From Rhodocollybia butyracea (Eukaryota; Basidiomycota; Agaricomycetes; Agaricales; Omphalotaceae), in contig JADNRY010000642.1 in NCBI GenBank assembly GCA_015501585.1, positions 1 through 33,112 of the forward strand: a stretch of 33,112 nucleotides of DNA. Reading direction: 5' to 3'. Made by a program: the position numbers and the translations under genes. The notes under the pieces were generated by a model. The model was not told the origin of the DNA. It searched no databases and saw nothing but the letters and a program-made list of their open reading frames with translations. Positions 18,690-30,362 of this stretch are shown in pieces. Positions within the stretch are counted from its first letter, which is position 1; every line of letters starts with the position of its first letter.

Positions 18690-21600
18690 CTATTGCTCCG
18701 AGGCCTCTACTCTCCACACTTTAATCACACCTGCTCTGTCTCCACTCACGATACCACCACGGAACGGTGAGTCGATACAGGCCAAAGCAGTGATGACATC
18801 TTGGTGTGACCTAAGTAAAGTTTGTTGATTATGAGTGATCAATGAGATTCTCTGTGTAGTCCGGTTTTGCTGGCTGTTTGAGCCGGAAGCAGCCCATTCC
18901 TCTATGTATGTGGATGCTGAGCCGTTGCTCGATACACTGGAATCCAAAAATTAAGTAACAGCTGTGTAAACTAAAGAAGCCACTCACCTGTAGAACGGTC
19001 TCTCCATATCTGTCTCCATGCCGGATAGCACCGTTGAGCGTTCCATCTTGCCTAAATCCCACAAACGTATCTTTCGATCTTCAGACCCGGTGATCATGAA
19101 TCCTCGCCCGGTACCCTTGGAAGTAGGTTCACGAGAAAAATCTGTGAGATCGGATCGATGCGTAGCATGTCCACCAAATTCCATCCCTGTTACAATGGCA
19201 CGAACGTCTGCAGCAGGCACCAGTAGTTGTTGTGGATGTGCAGCAAGTTCCCCACCACTTTGGCGGGATCTAACCAACGCTGCGATTGCGGCTGACGGAC
19301 TGGTGTCTGCATTCACGCCAATGAGTCCATGAGGTTCAATTGCATCATCAGAGGCAGGCCCATTCCGAACCACGAACGTCTCCACCAAAAGTGATTTTTC
19401 GATGTCCCATACCTCCACCAGGATAGTGAACGTGCGGTCATTATTCCCCTTGGAGGTTTCTATCGTGACCATGACCCACTTTCCTCGACCTTTTGAAGGA
19501 TGAACAACGCATTGGTGTATCCGTACCAAACGGCCGATGGAAACGACACCGACATGCCAGCTCTTGAGAAGGAGTCCGAAACGACGGTCCCATAAGGTCA
19601 GGACCCCGGTGGAAGTGCCGACAAGGATCCAGGAGCGTTTACGATCAATGCAAAGACATGTGATCGGGCCATGATGTTTGGGGTTTTTCATCTTCTGAAG
19701 AACCTGCATCGTCCGCAGATCAAGGATGGTGATGATAGAGTGAGTTGTGGTGTATACCAGGTTAGAGGAAGCATCTGTTATTTTGTCAGTTACCTTTACA
19801 TAGGAGAGACAGAATCGTACCAGTGCTATAATGCTGCATAGCTGTGATATACTCGCCCACAGTATCTACGCGGTGCTCCCTGATCAATTGAAGTTTGCTG
19901 TATTTTGGCATAGTACCAGTATGCTGAGGTATGTGTACTCTCACAACATGTAAACTGCCATCATCGGCAGCACTCGCAAAGCAATGTAAGCCCTCCAAAA
20001 TGCATATACACTTTACCCTCGCATGGTGTTGACCATAAGTAAATCGTGGTTTGGCAGTGACATTACGCTCTAGTCTCGTCGTATCCCATACTTTTAAAGT
20101 CTTGTCATCGGAGGCGGAGACGAAGAAGGTATGGTCTGGGGAGACAGCAAGACCAGTGATAGCATCCGAATGTGAAGCTAGATGAGCTATAAGCCCGGCC
20201 TCCAATTTACGTGTAGTCCCGTCCCGAGAGACAAAGCTATTCCGAACAGGATTACGGCGGCGTACAGGCCCTTCATGAACTCGAGGACCAAAGTCATGCT
20301 GGAGCTCCCGGTTATTATCCAAGTACAAGTTCTCCAAGAGATTGTTGATCCCGGCTTCTTGTCCGTCTAAAACAATCCGTCAGTACATGGAAAGACAAAA
20401 ACGGAGTACTCACCATATGTAGATATAGGTAACATTGAGGGAACTCGTGGGCGGTTCAGAGGTCTAATCGTTTGCGATATCGAGAGCGGCGTCCCAGAGC
20501 GCTCCGGAGAAGACTCGCCCAGCATATGTGAATGGGTATCCAACAGCCCTAGCGCGTTCGTTTTGGACGATCCTATAGCAGGGGCAGCCTTTTGGCTACC
20601 ATCACCACTTGAATTTCCACCCAACTGCATTCTACTCAGAGGCCTAAAAGACGCCGAGTTCGAAGTCGATACGACCGATTCGGTCGGACTTGAGGGGCGG
20701 TCAATAACGGGTGAGATGGCGCCAGAAGTGAGCATGGGAGTTGACGGTGGTACAGGAGAGAGAGCAGAACGAATAGTCTGCGTTTGTGGGGCCAGACCAA
20801 GTGATGAGGCGGATCCATTGATAGTAGCGAGCCTACGCCGCAAGTCTTCAAACGGCGCAGGCGCAGACGCTGGCGCGCTCAGTTGATCACTGAAAACGCG
20901 GTTAAGCAGAGGCGAACTAGGTAACGAAACCTTTCCCAGCATATCATACGATCTACGAGAACGTCGATGATTCGTTTCGGAACTGTTTGATTTGAGGAAG
21001 ACGGTCTGAGGAACGACCGAAAGTTTGAGCAATTCTACATCTCCAGTAATCTTTAGATGTTTATCGGAACCACTTTCTCCATTGCTTCGTGAAGAAAAGC
21101 TGAGAGCAGCAGTTAACAGAGCGTTAGATGGACAACGATCAACTCACCTCGAAATAGCATTCGCGAGCTTCAAGATGTAATCTCGCATCGCCATTAACTT
21201 TGCTTCCTCTGCTGACGTCATTCCAAGCTGTTGTAGTTTTACCAGTTGAGCTTCGTCCCTGCATAGGAATGAGAATATTGACGGAAATATCATCTTGGTA
21301 CGCACTCTTCTGACAAATTCTTGAAACTAGTGTTCACTTTTCGCACTGAAGCAACGCTTTCCCTCGGTGTCTCAGCTTTGCCACTCCGCCTGTTTCCCTT
21401 CCAAAAATTGGACCTTTCCGTCTTTCGCGCCCATTGCACAGCGACGTCAAAGATCTGTCGCGGAAGCTAACAAGGATGAGAATCGAAGAAAACATATTTA
21501 CATGAGGCGAACATACTGGGGGTTTCATTGCATCCAAGAGGTTCTTCTCATCGATGACTGCGACGTCGGATTTCAAAAAGTGTCGTAGCGAGGGGTATAG

Positions 21601-24317
21601 GATGCACCAAACATCGCTGGGTGGCAGATGCTTGGCGGCCGCGGCAATGAAAGCAGTAGCACCTACAATGAAACAGGTTGGACGAGAAAAATGCCGATCA
21701 AACAGATAACAATACCTTGCCGTATCCATATGTTAGGATGATACAAGAACCCCAGTGTCGCGCTCATCAATTCCCAGATACGCATTTTCTGGAATAGACC
21801 TAATTCACAAAGACTAGTTAATGCGGCTAAAACTTTTGCTACAACTGTTTCTTCAACATCTGACAAGACACAAGTCAGAAAACCATTAAAAGAACAATAT
21901 ACAAACATACCGGACAAAGCCTGAATCATCAAGGGTAAGATATACTCCTCTAAACTTCTTCCACCCGCGCATGCAGCAACGTCCACGATACTTTCAAAGA
22001 AAGCATGTCTAAGCAACCAGTCTCTATCGTTGAGATATGTGATCATATGGCTCAACAGGACATCGTTGGTTCGCTGCCTCCCAAGGAATATACACAAGTA
22101 CGAAATGTGATGCAACACTGCACGTTTAACAATGCTGGATGGATCAACAAGAAGCGCAGAGAGCTGTTCTTGAACAGTGCTCTGGAGATCCTGAAGACTT
22201 GCTTCATATGACACCTATAAATCGTCTAATCAGGCAGATGCAATATTTGTAGAAAGAAACCATCACTTCGTATTGGTCGTACTCCTGCGCCTCGGAGAGA
22301 GCTTGAATGATCCATGCGCTTTCAGCGTCTGTCCCATCTCAAGGTACCTGACAGCCGTATCCGCAAATTGTACGATACATTGCGCGAACGTACATCGAAC
22401 AGAAAGTTCTGGATCTTGCACAAGGTATCGGATGTTAGGAATGATGTATTCGGGGAAGATTGAGGCGTTCGAAGGTGTGATAACAGTTACTAGCATTAAC
22501 TTACCGCAAAACATACAGACTATTAGTCTAGACATCTGGAGCGAGGACAATAAACTCACTATTTGGACTAAAGTCCTTATTGCTGCGAGTCTTACAATTG
22601 CGGACTCATCATGAAGCAAGTCCACAATATACGGTACCATTCTATCCAGTTTTGCTTCATCGGTCAAATGTGACGAGAGCGCCAAAAATACATCCAACGC
22701 TCTGACCTTTGAGCTTGGTAAGGAGCAGTTGCGTATATTCGCGGTGACGAGTGCCAGTATGATCAGTGCAGGTCCGTCTACGGCAGCTCGTGAGCCTGGC
22801 TGCAGCACACTATCAAGGTTCGAATCGCGATTTGGTATGTGTAATTCAACTGGGAGAATGTCCTGGAAAGGGCGGGAAACGCTAGTAGAAGCAGTATAGT
22901 AGTCAATTTTGATATCCATCACTGTTTCTTCACCGGTTTCGGCTACAATGTACGGTTCAACACTTTCGAAATCTGCCCAGAGCCGTTCCATCCGATGATC
23001 GGAATCACTTGGGAGTAAATCGCTGGGTGGCATTCCATTAGTACCGGAACTGGGTCGTATACCAGCAGTCGAAACTGAGGGTGTCATACTTCCGGCTGGA
23101 TTGTTTGACGCAGGAGGAGCAAAGGGTGATACGATAGGCAGTTCGTTGATGGATGAAGCGTAATTGTGTAGGAAGCTGAAGAATGATTCCGGGAAGACGC
23201 TTCCGCGGGAACTGTGAAGGAGGCTGTCGAAAGTTGGACGAGAAGATGGGTCGAGACTGATCATTCGCTTGATCATGTTCTACTATTGGCAGTCAGAAAC
23301 TATACAATGTTTTATATCGGAGACTCACTCGTACGCCTTCGTCTCCAATCATATTTAGATGAGCATCGACGCTGAAATCTCCTTCTCGATATTTGAACAA
23401 CTGGCTTAGAGTGAACAGCGGTGCACCCTCCAAGAACAACTCGGCAATCACACAACCTACGCTGAAGCAATCCATAGCTTCCGTGACCTTGCCATCTCTT
23501 CTACCTTCTTCTACTGCCAGGCTGGACTTTTTAGCGCTAATTTCGGGGTTGGTGGCAGCAGTATAGAAACGTTCCGGAGCGATATAGCACGTGCGACGTC
23601 CAGATGTGTCGAAAAAGAATGAAAAGTCGGAGGGGTCGTCGAGAGGAAGATAGGTTGGTTTGTATGAAGCAAAGTCAGATAAATAGACCCAATTCCATGA
23701 AGTGACCAAGATGTTCTCTGATTTAATATCTCCGTGTGATACTTTGCGATTTCGAGCGTCTCGGAGACCAGTAACAACCTGAAAAGCTATCCATTTCTTC
23801 TCTATGATGCTCAGAAACGGCCTCGTACTATTTGAAGTCAAAACATGCAAAGCCAATGGTGTAATTGCATACCTGATACGATCGTACAAGTTACTTGCAA
23901 CCCATTGTCTGATAATGTAACCTGCTTTGTCTGTCTCAACAAATGATTGGTAGTTGTATACATTCACAATATCCAGCAATGCTTCACGGTCAGCTGGGTG
24001 TATAACGGTTAACCATCGGTGCCACCCTGGTTACAGAGAAGCTCACTCTTCAGCCGTCTGAGATAGTTGCGCAATGAGAGACCAGGGTCTGGCTTTATGA
24101 AGACCTTTACGACAAGATAGCCGTTCTGGTGGCGGCATTTAACAGTTTTGAGAAAACGCGCAGAACCAAGGCTGAAATGCGCGCGTCAGAATCAATCAGG
24201 CAGATAACTTGCAGCGTACCTTTTCTCATAGAGAATATCAGTTCCAAGCTCTGTAATGAACGAGTCTATAGCACCGGTTGTACGCGTTAATGTTGAACCA
24301 GATTGAACATTGCCCAT
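18690..24317 (-). CDS. VPS15: Vps15, regulatory protein kinase of the class III PI3-kinase complex (one frame break)
   Basis: Fifteen exons, from 24317: 24317-24220, 24171-24047, 23993-23873, 23827-23329, 23279-22560, 22499-22267, 22214-21911, 21859-21716, 21662-21517, 21466-21306, 21258-21148, 21099-20414, 20366-19821, 19774-18988, 18936-18690; about 1641 aa. Vps15 holds Vps34 and Atg6/Beclin-1 complexes on membranes for autophagy and vacuolar sorting. Signs: MGN start (Gly2 myristoylation site); kinase domain to about residue 300 with HGDIKSENILVTSWNWVYLS and DFA in place of HRD and DFG, as usual for Vps15, and TCYIAPERFY; HEAT repeats (VDLLHDESAIVRLAAIRTL, LLVDPSSIVKRAVLH, YHPNIWIRQG); a Ser-rich linker (exon 12); C-terminal WD40 repeats (HSDAITGLAVSPDHTFFVSA, ASDDKTLKVWD, GSEDRKIRLWD, GDRAGVIKVW). 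Exon 6 has 2 nt too many for the frame, between LKAHGSFKLS and EAQEYDQYE. Head to head with THS1. Confidence 0.96.
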
Positions 24318-24423
24318 GGTATTTGCATACTAATGGTCGTCGTATTCAGAGGCTTCAAGCGCTTCAGCATTCCTACTTTGGTGAAGGCTCGTGACTTTTG
24401 TCCGGAGTCATTTGCAATTTTGG
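24318..24423. promoter_or_regulatory. VPS15/THS1 divergent promoter
   Basis: 106 bp between the VPS15 ATG and the upstream in-frame ATG of THS1 (206 bp to the second ATG). Transcription starts for both genes must lie in or near here. No clear TATA box. Confidence 0.45.
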
Positions 24424-27310
24424 ATGCTCGCAATCAGAATTTGTGGAAGGCCACTTTCACTTTCGTCAAGACACCGACTTGTTTGCCACGTTGTGAATCC
24501 GTTTCGTCGATACTGCAGTGTAATGGCTACTCCAGTCGCTTCTACTTCACAGCCCGCTGCTGTCCCCGCCATCCAGCAAGAAAAGAAGCAGCAAAAGGAT
24601 CAGAAAAAGGGAAAAGTTGCCTCAGAAACTGGCTTCCCTCTAGAAGTATATATTTTCAGTCTGTTATCGGTGAAGATCGTTGTTAATCGCGTTGTTTAGC
24701 TTCAACCACCACCCGACTTTTTCGATCATCGTATCAAGCTTTTTGAGCAACTCAAGGCTGAATATGACGAGCAAATAAAATGTATATTCCACGTTGACTG
24801 CCTTGCTCGAAAACTGAACATCTGTAGCCAAACCTCGCCAAGAAATCACGGTTACTTTACCTGATGGTGCTCAGCGCAAGGCAGTAAGCTGGGAGACGAC
24901 TCCTATGGATATCGCAAAGGAGATTAACAAGAGCTTGTCGGAGAGGGTTGTTATTGCGAAGGTACGTGACCGCAACACATAGAAGACCCATAGCTAATAG
25001 TCTTCAAGGTCGATGGTCAACTATTTGATCTTGAACGACCGCTGGAAGAGAGCTGCAAAATCGAATTACTCGACTTTGAAAATCCTGAAGGTGCGTGTAT
25101 ATTGGATCCTACCGATCAAACGCTAATATCTTTGCAGGCAAAAAAGTCTTTTGGCATTCTTCCGCTCACGTCCTTGGAGAGGCGGCAGAACGGCATTACG
25201 GTTGCCATCTATGCTTGGGTCCTCCTACCGACGATGGTTTCTTCTACGAAATGGGCATTCAGGATCGGTATGTCGCGCCATAACCGCCAGATCTAGCTGC
25301 CTTCTTATTTCATGCCAGATCAGTCTCCAATACCGACTATCCTGCGATTGAGAAGGTTTCCGAGATGGCCATCAAAGAAAAGCAGAAATTCGAGCGTTTA
25401 GTCGTATCAAAAGAAAATTTGCTCAAGATGTTCCATGTGTGTTCTCTTAGATATCCGTATTGACCATCTTGTTTAACGCTATCCACAGTATAACAAATAC
25501 AAACAGTATCTCATCGAGACCAAAGTCCCCGATGGTACTTCCACCACCGTCTACCGTTGCGGCCCCATGATTGACCTTTGTGTCGGCCCTCATATTCCGC
25601 ACACCGGTAAAATCAAGGCATTCATGATTACCAAGAGCTCTGCATCATACTTCCTCGGCGATGCCAACAACGACTCTCTGCAGCGTATCTACGGTATCTC
25701 TTTTCCGGATAAGAAGCAGTTGACTGAATACAAAGCTTTCCTTGCCGAAGCTGCGAAACGCGACCATCGGAAAATTGGTAAAGAACAAGAGTTGTTCTTC
25801 TTCAACGATATGAGCCCAGGGAGTTGCTTTTTCCTTCCTCATGGTACACGTATATACAACGCGTTATTAGAGCTTTTGCGGGTGAGTTATTTTTCCCCTG
25901 CCTTTACTTGTCTTTTGACCCAGGTTTTTGTAGGGGGAATATGGCAAACGTGGGTACCAAGAGGTTATCTCACCGAACATGTACAACAGTAAACTTTGGG
26001 AGACATCGGGACACTGGCAAAACTACAAAGAAGACATGTTTACCCTTGATGTCGAGAAGGAAAAGTGGGCACTGAAACCAATGAACTGTCCTGGACATTG
26101 CCTTATTTTCGACTCTCGAGATCGAAGCTACAAAGAGCTTCCGATTCGAATGGCTGAGTTTGGTATCATTCATCGGAATGAAGCCAGTGGTGCGCTCACT
26201 GGATTGACGAGGGTGAGGAGGTTCATGCAGGATGACACCCATGTGTTCTGTATGCCTTCCCAGGTAGGTTAACTCATCTATCAGTTTTTCCGTGATTTTC
26301 ATCTCTTTCCATAGATCGAGGATGAAATCAATGCACTATTTGACTTTATGCAATGCATGTATGGGATGTTTGGTTTCGAATTTCACCTCGAGCTCTCTAC
26401 GCGCCCTGAGAATTATCTTGGTTCCATAGAGACTTGGAATTTCGCAGAAGAGGTATACAGTTGATTATTTCTTTTGACGTATCAAGACGCGGCTAACAGA
26501 TCCTCATAGCAACTCACCAAAGCTCTTGATAAACAATATCCAGGCAAATGGGACCTCAACCCAGGAGATGGCGCCTTTTACGGCCCCAAAATCGACATTA
26601 CCATTCGCGACGCCCTCCGGAGGTCTTTCCAGTGTGCCACTATTCAACTAGACTTCCAGCTTCCAGAACGATTCAATCTAAAGTACCGATCCGCCGAAGA
26701 CTATGGCAGCCCTGACAGACCAGCGTCACGGCCGGTCATCATTCATAGGGCTATCTTGGGTAGTTTGGAACGATTTATTGCGATTATCACAGAACATTTT
26801 GCTGGCAAATGGTAAGTGAGCATCCAGTCCCAATGACCGAAACCAATATTCTGCATCCATCAGGCCCTTCTGGATCTCGCCTCGTCAAGTTGTCGTTATT
26901 CCTGTTGCCGCGCCCTATGTATGCACTGTCTTTTATTTATCTTGGACTGGTGATTGACGTTCTTCTAGAAAGAATACGCTACTCAAATTACAGATCGCTT
27001 GAACTCTCTGGATTGTATGCAGATGTTGACAACAGTGACAACACTCTTCCCAAGAAAATCCGTAACAGTGAAATTGCTCAATACAACTTTATTCTTGGTG
27101 CGTTCATCCATAATGGTACACACAGCCTATAGCTCACCCGTTGTGTTTATAGTTGTCGGTCAGGAGGAACTCGACGCACGCGCAGTCAATGTACGAAACA
27201 GAGACGACATCGGTACTAAAAACAAGGGCGAAATGATTTCCCTCGATACCGTTGTAGAGAAATTCGTCGAGTTGAAAGCTTCAAAGAGACTGCAGAACCA
27301 ATTTGCTTGA
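24424..27310 (+). CDS. THS1: Threonyl-tRNA synthetase, probably dual cytosolic/mitochondrial (one frame break)
   Basis: Thirteen exons: 24424 (or 24523)-24645, 24700-24781, 24828-24961, 25009-25090, 25138-25267, 25319-25436, 25489-25881, 25934-26263, 26315-26452, 26510-26811, 26864-26918, 26969-27097, 27153-27310; about 724 aa from the second ATG. It attaches Thr to tRNA-Thr. Domains: TGS ([20 protein letters not shown]); editing domain with HSSAH and MIDLCVGPH; class II core with motif 1 ([15 protein letters not shown]), zinc ligands in MNCPGHC, DDTH and IIHRA, motif 2 ([18 protein letters not shown]) and motif 3 (ILGSLERF); anticodon domain ([19 protein letters not shown]). The ATG at 24523 (G at -3, G at +4) begins the cytosolic MATPVAST form. 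The in-frame ATG at 24424 adds 33 residues ([14 protein letters not shown]...FRRYCSV) with no acidic residue. Exon 12 lacks one base between TDRLNSL and [10 protein letters not shown]. Confidence 0.97.
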
Positions 27311-27447
27311 AGCTATTTACACCTCGTCATTATTTCAACCGTGCAGTAACTTAGAGTACATTCGATGAGATCTTTTGATTGAATACATACTCAACCGGGA
27401 ACTAGCCTCCTAACCTCAAACAGGCTATTGATATCGTCTAGAAATGT
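27311..27447. terminator. convergent 3' flanks of THS1 and the CstF-64 gene
   Basis: 137 bp between the two stop codons. Both transcripts must end in or overlap this stretch. AATACA/TTGAAT words are present but no single polyadenylation signal stands out. Confidence 0.4.
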
Positions 27448-29088
27448 TCAAACAGCAATCGCACCTGCAAACTGTGTACGCTGAAAAGTTTGACTGTCAA
27501 TAGCCGGCCAGTAACAAGAAAAATATGCTCACCAGCTGGAGAATCGCTGCTCGTTCTGTTTCAGGAAGCGCATTCACCTGCTCGTCCGACATACTCACCA
27601 CCTGTCTCAGGAGAACCTATGATATCTAGTCAAGGCCTATTTTTTGTCTAGGAAAGGATGTATAGCATACTCTGTGAGATTCACTGATATTACTCAAAGC
27701 ATTAGCTTGTGATGGAAGTGGTTGGAAATTTGCTTGTATGGGACTCGGTTGTTGTAATACTGGTGTGGATGAACCTCCAGGATGAAGTTGCGTTTGCGAT
27801 GGTGTGGGCATACCAGGGGGTGGTGTCGGTCTGTAAAAAGTAGCGGGAGGCATGGCACCTGGAGTAGGGGCAAACATCGGCGGCGGCAGAGCCATGTTGG
27901 GCGGGAAAGGTGGCAGATGTGACGAAGTCGGATAATTGTTAGGAGGATAGAATTGTGGTGGAGGTCCATTCGTTGGAAGAGCTGGTGGTGCTAATGTACC
28001 TGAACCAACAGTTGCAGCAAGCATGCGTTGTAAGATGCTCTGATCCACAATTTTATTCAATAGCAAGGCTTGGAAAAGAGCATATGCAAATTGAGGATGC
28101 GAAACGAGCAGGATACGAGCTTGTTCAGGATGAGTGATCACAAATGCCTGGTAAAAGGTCAGGTTCTGGAGTCGAGCATTAAGGTATCAGGACACACTTT
28201 CATATGCGCCAGGACATCCATTAACTGAGTTGGATTTATTGTTGCCAGTGTTTGACTAATAGTATCAAGGACGGTTGAACCTGGAGCGACAGGGACACCA
28301 GGCGGTAAAGAAGATAGAAAGTCTTGACTCTTGTTAATACTATCAGGTCGCCAACGATCTGGGGGCCCTCCGCCTCCGCCATCCAACAGCTCACCGCGAA
28401 CCGTCGTTTTTCCTTCGAGGAATGGATCTGAATCTGCCAAATCGATTCGAAGCGGCCGACCGCCAACCTCATAGTTGTTAAGATTGCGAACAGCAGAAGA
28501 TGCCGTCTCATGGTCTGAATACATTGTGTTCGTTCGTTTGAGTTGGTGAAGGGCGAGGAGAAAATTGTGAAGCGAGTTTCGTGCACACAAAGTTGCCCAC
28601 AATTCGAAGGGATGCATGGTAGAATGCAGTATATTTCACAAGTATTTCACGTGAACAAAGGATCATTAGACGATGCACGGTCGTTGAGAAGAGACAGGCG
28701 GTGATTGAGATTGAGAAAAACGATGTCTTTGCGTTAGACGAGATCTGCAACTTTAAGCAATAAAATAAATTGAAAGTACCGGCAAATTCACAGAAACCAT
28801 AGCCTTTTGGCTTTCCAGTATCTCTGTCGAAAACCAATCTATATATGATCAATCAGCATAAATACTACACCTCAGCAATAAAAAAGTCACCTAAACCCTA
28901 CAACCTGCCCAACTGACTTGAAAACGTCAATGAGTTGCTCCTGTGTTGCGCTATATAAGTATGTGCTTGATTTAGAAACTGAAAGACGTGCCTCGCCCAT
29001 GTTGTAGGGAACATTGCCAACTGTGGTGATTGGTTAGAAGACATGAGACTTTTCTTGAATAGGACATACCGAAAACAACTTTACTCAT
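27448..29088 (-). CDS. CSTF2: CstF-64 / Rna15-type mRNA 3'-end processing factor
   Basis: Eight exons: 29088-29070, 29020-28992, 28940-28891, 28838-28780, 28514-28198, 28147-27671, 27616-27533, 27480-27448; 1068 nt in frame, 355 aa. The N-terminal RRM (about residues 4-82) has RNP2 VFVGNV and RNP1 KGYGFCEF and binds the GU-rich element downstream of the poly(A) site. A Gly-rich stretch (LLDGGGGGPPDRW) and the CstF-77-binding hinge (about 150-225, VLAHMKAFVITHPEQARILL, LLLNKIVDQSILQRML) follow. Then come a Pro/Gln-rich linker and the C-terminal helix bundle (QVNALPETERAAILQL). This order is that of CstF-64 and yeast Rna15. Intron 2 (28991-28941) starts with GC instead of GT; it is the only splice giving GEEQLIDVFKSVG in frame. 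Intron 4 is 265 nt, five times its neighbours. Confidence 0.93.
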
Positions 29089-30362
29089 AGCTCGGTAGAA
29101 GTAAATTACTCAAGGCAAACCGAGATAAGCTAGGGTGGTTTGAGCGCTTTGTGTGGTTGAAAACGGAGTAAAGAACGGGCGCTCATCAATCCCCTTACTT
29201 GGCGCGCGCCTGCTGAGTAGGCCTGCGGAAGTTCTTCACAACACAGCACCATTGTTAGTATCTGAAACTAATACACTTATAACTGTAACTCGGGGATTCA
29301 GATTCTGCTCATAACAGGCTGTTGAAACTCTATGATAACCGCTGAGTCCTTGACAAGTGCTCTAGCAGCCAGAACGGCACCCAAATCGAGCACAGACACA
29401 AATTATGATAGCAGGAACATATGTTCCTTGATCTACCTACCGGTTGTTTCCCAGTAGGAGGAGCATAAGTTGACGCCTTCATGTACAACCACGTAGTACT
29501 GGTCATTTTGACGTGGATCTAACCCGGCTTCAAGTGAGCTCCGAGTCAACAGCTATGTAGAAAAGTTGGAGATCAGCGCTTCAATTCGAATTCACAGATA
29601 TGTACTTGACTGCAAGCTTGACTGGCAACCTCAACGTAGAGATGAACATCAGCTTAGTTGTAAACATCATTACCTCGAATATATACGCACAGATTATTGG
29701 GAATCAAACAGCTAAAGAACGAACCCATGAGCCCAAGAGCGCCGAGACACTTACAGCTCATGAGCTGTAGCCTATTCGAAACATGAACCAAGTACATGTA
29801 TAGCAAGTATACTGGCAGGAGACAAATATGAGCCTATATACTGCAGCAACAACTGAGCTTGATATATGCGCCCGACTCCGAGTCGAATTTAGATACCGCC
29901 TCAGAAAATTCAAGTATGAAGGGATCAAATTGCCTACGGCCTGCAGAGGGATTTCCTTGAGGATTCTAGTGCCGGGGATTATGCCAAATTGAGACTGTGA
30001 GCCTCGTGTTCATCACTAACGAATGATGACGAAGAGCGGAAGCCTGACTAAGCCTCGGAGTGTCGACCATAGAAACGCGTCGGAGACGGAAGACTGCTCG
30101 TTTACACCGCCTTCTTGACTCATCGGCACTCACTGCTTAAAACTGCGTTCCGTCCACATGCATAATGCATATAAGCTACGACTTACGCAAGTCAAACTCT
30201 TTATTATTACCTTTGGCAGGTTCAGCAGACACTAGTCATTCTAGCTAGGCTTATCCAGACAATATCTAGTCATCGCTTTCAATATGAATCCAAACCTAGT
30301 CATGGAATTTACCAGGCTTACCCAGCCATATGCCATATCCGGTAATCGTGGGTCCGGAGGGG
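29089..30362. other. intergenic, no gene seen
   Basis: About 1.27 kb between two divergently transcribed genes. No long open frame and no tRNA boxes. The right end (30230-30330) carries repeated words that may belong to the heat-shock gene promoter. Confidence 0.45.
30232..30326. promoter_or_regulatory. repeated CTAGTCAT / AGGCTTA-CCAG words upstream of the small heat-shock gene
   Basis: CTAGTCAT occurs three times (about 30234, 30266 and 30297), and AGGCTTATCCAGA / AGGCTTACCCAGC twice (about 30246 and 30314). They form a partial direct repeat 40-130 bp upstream of the TATA box. No canonical heat-shock element (nGAAnnTTCn series) is obvious. A regulatory role is an inference from position. 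Confidence 0.3.

Noticed and set aside
22816..22826. GGTTCGAATC-like tRNA B box
   Set aside because: It lies inside a VPS15 exon and has no matching A box or cloverleaf around it.
23982..23993. Alternative acceptor after CGTGAAG for VPS15 intron 2
   Set aside because: It keeps frame too, but the acceptor 12 nt upstream adds TDRE before ALLDIVNVYNYQ, which fits the family better as I remember it.
24391..24423. GTG-initiated longer form of threonyl-tRNA synthetase
   Set aside because: GTG is not a normal fungal start, and the in-frame ATG at 24424 already supplies the leader; a TGA lies just upstream at 24382.
28515..28779. Intronic snoRNA in the long CstF-64 intron
   Set aside because: No C box (RTGATGA) paired with a D box (CTGA), and no H/ACA hinge-tail arrangement is visible.
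28942..28951. TATATAG acceptor for CstF-64 intron 2
   Set aside because: Using it inserts extra residues (ATQ) before EQLI and needs the same GC donor; the ACACAG acceptor gives the clean NMGEEQLI sequence.
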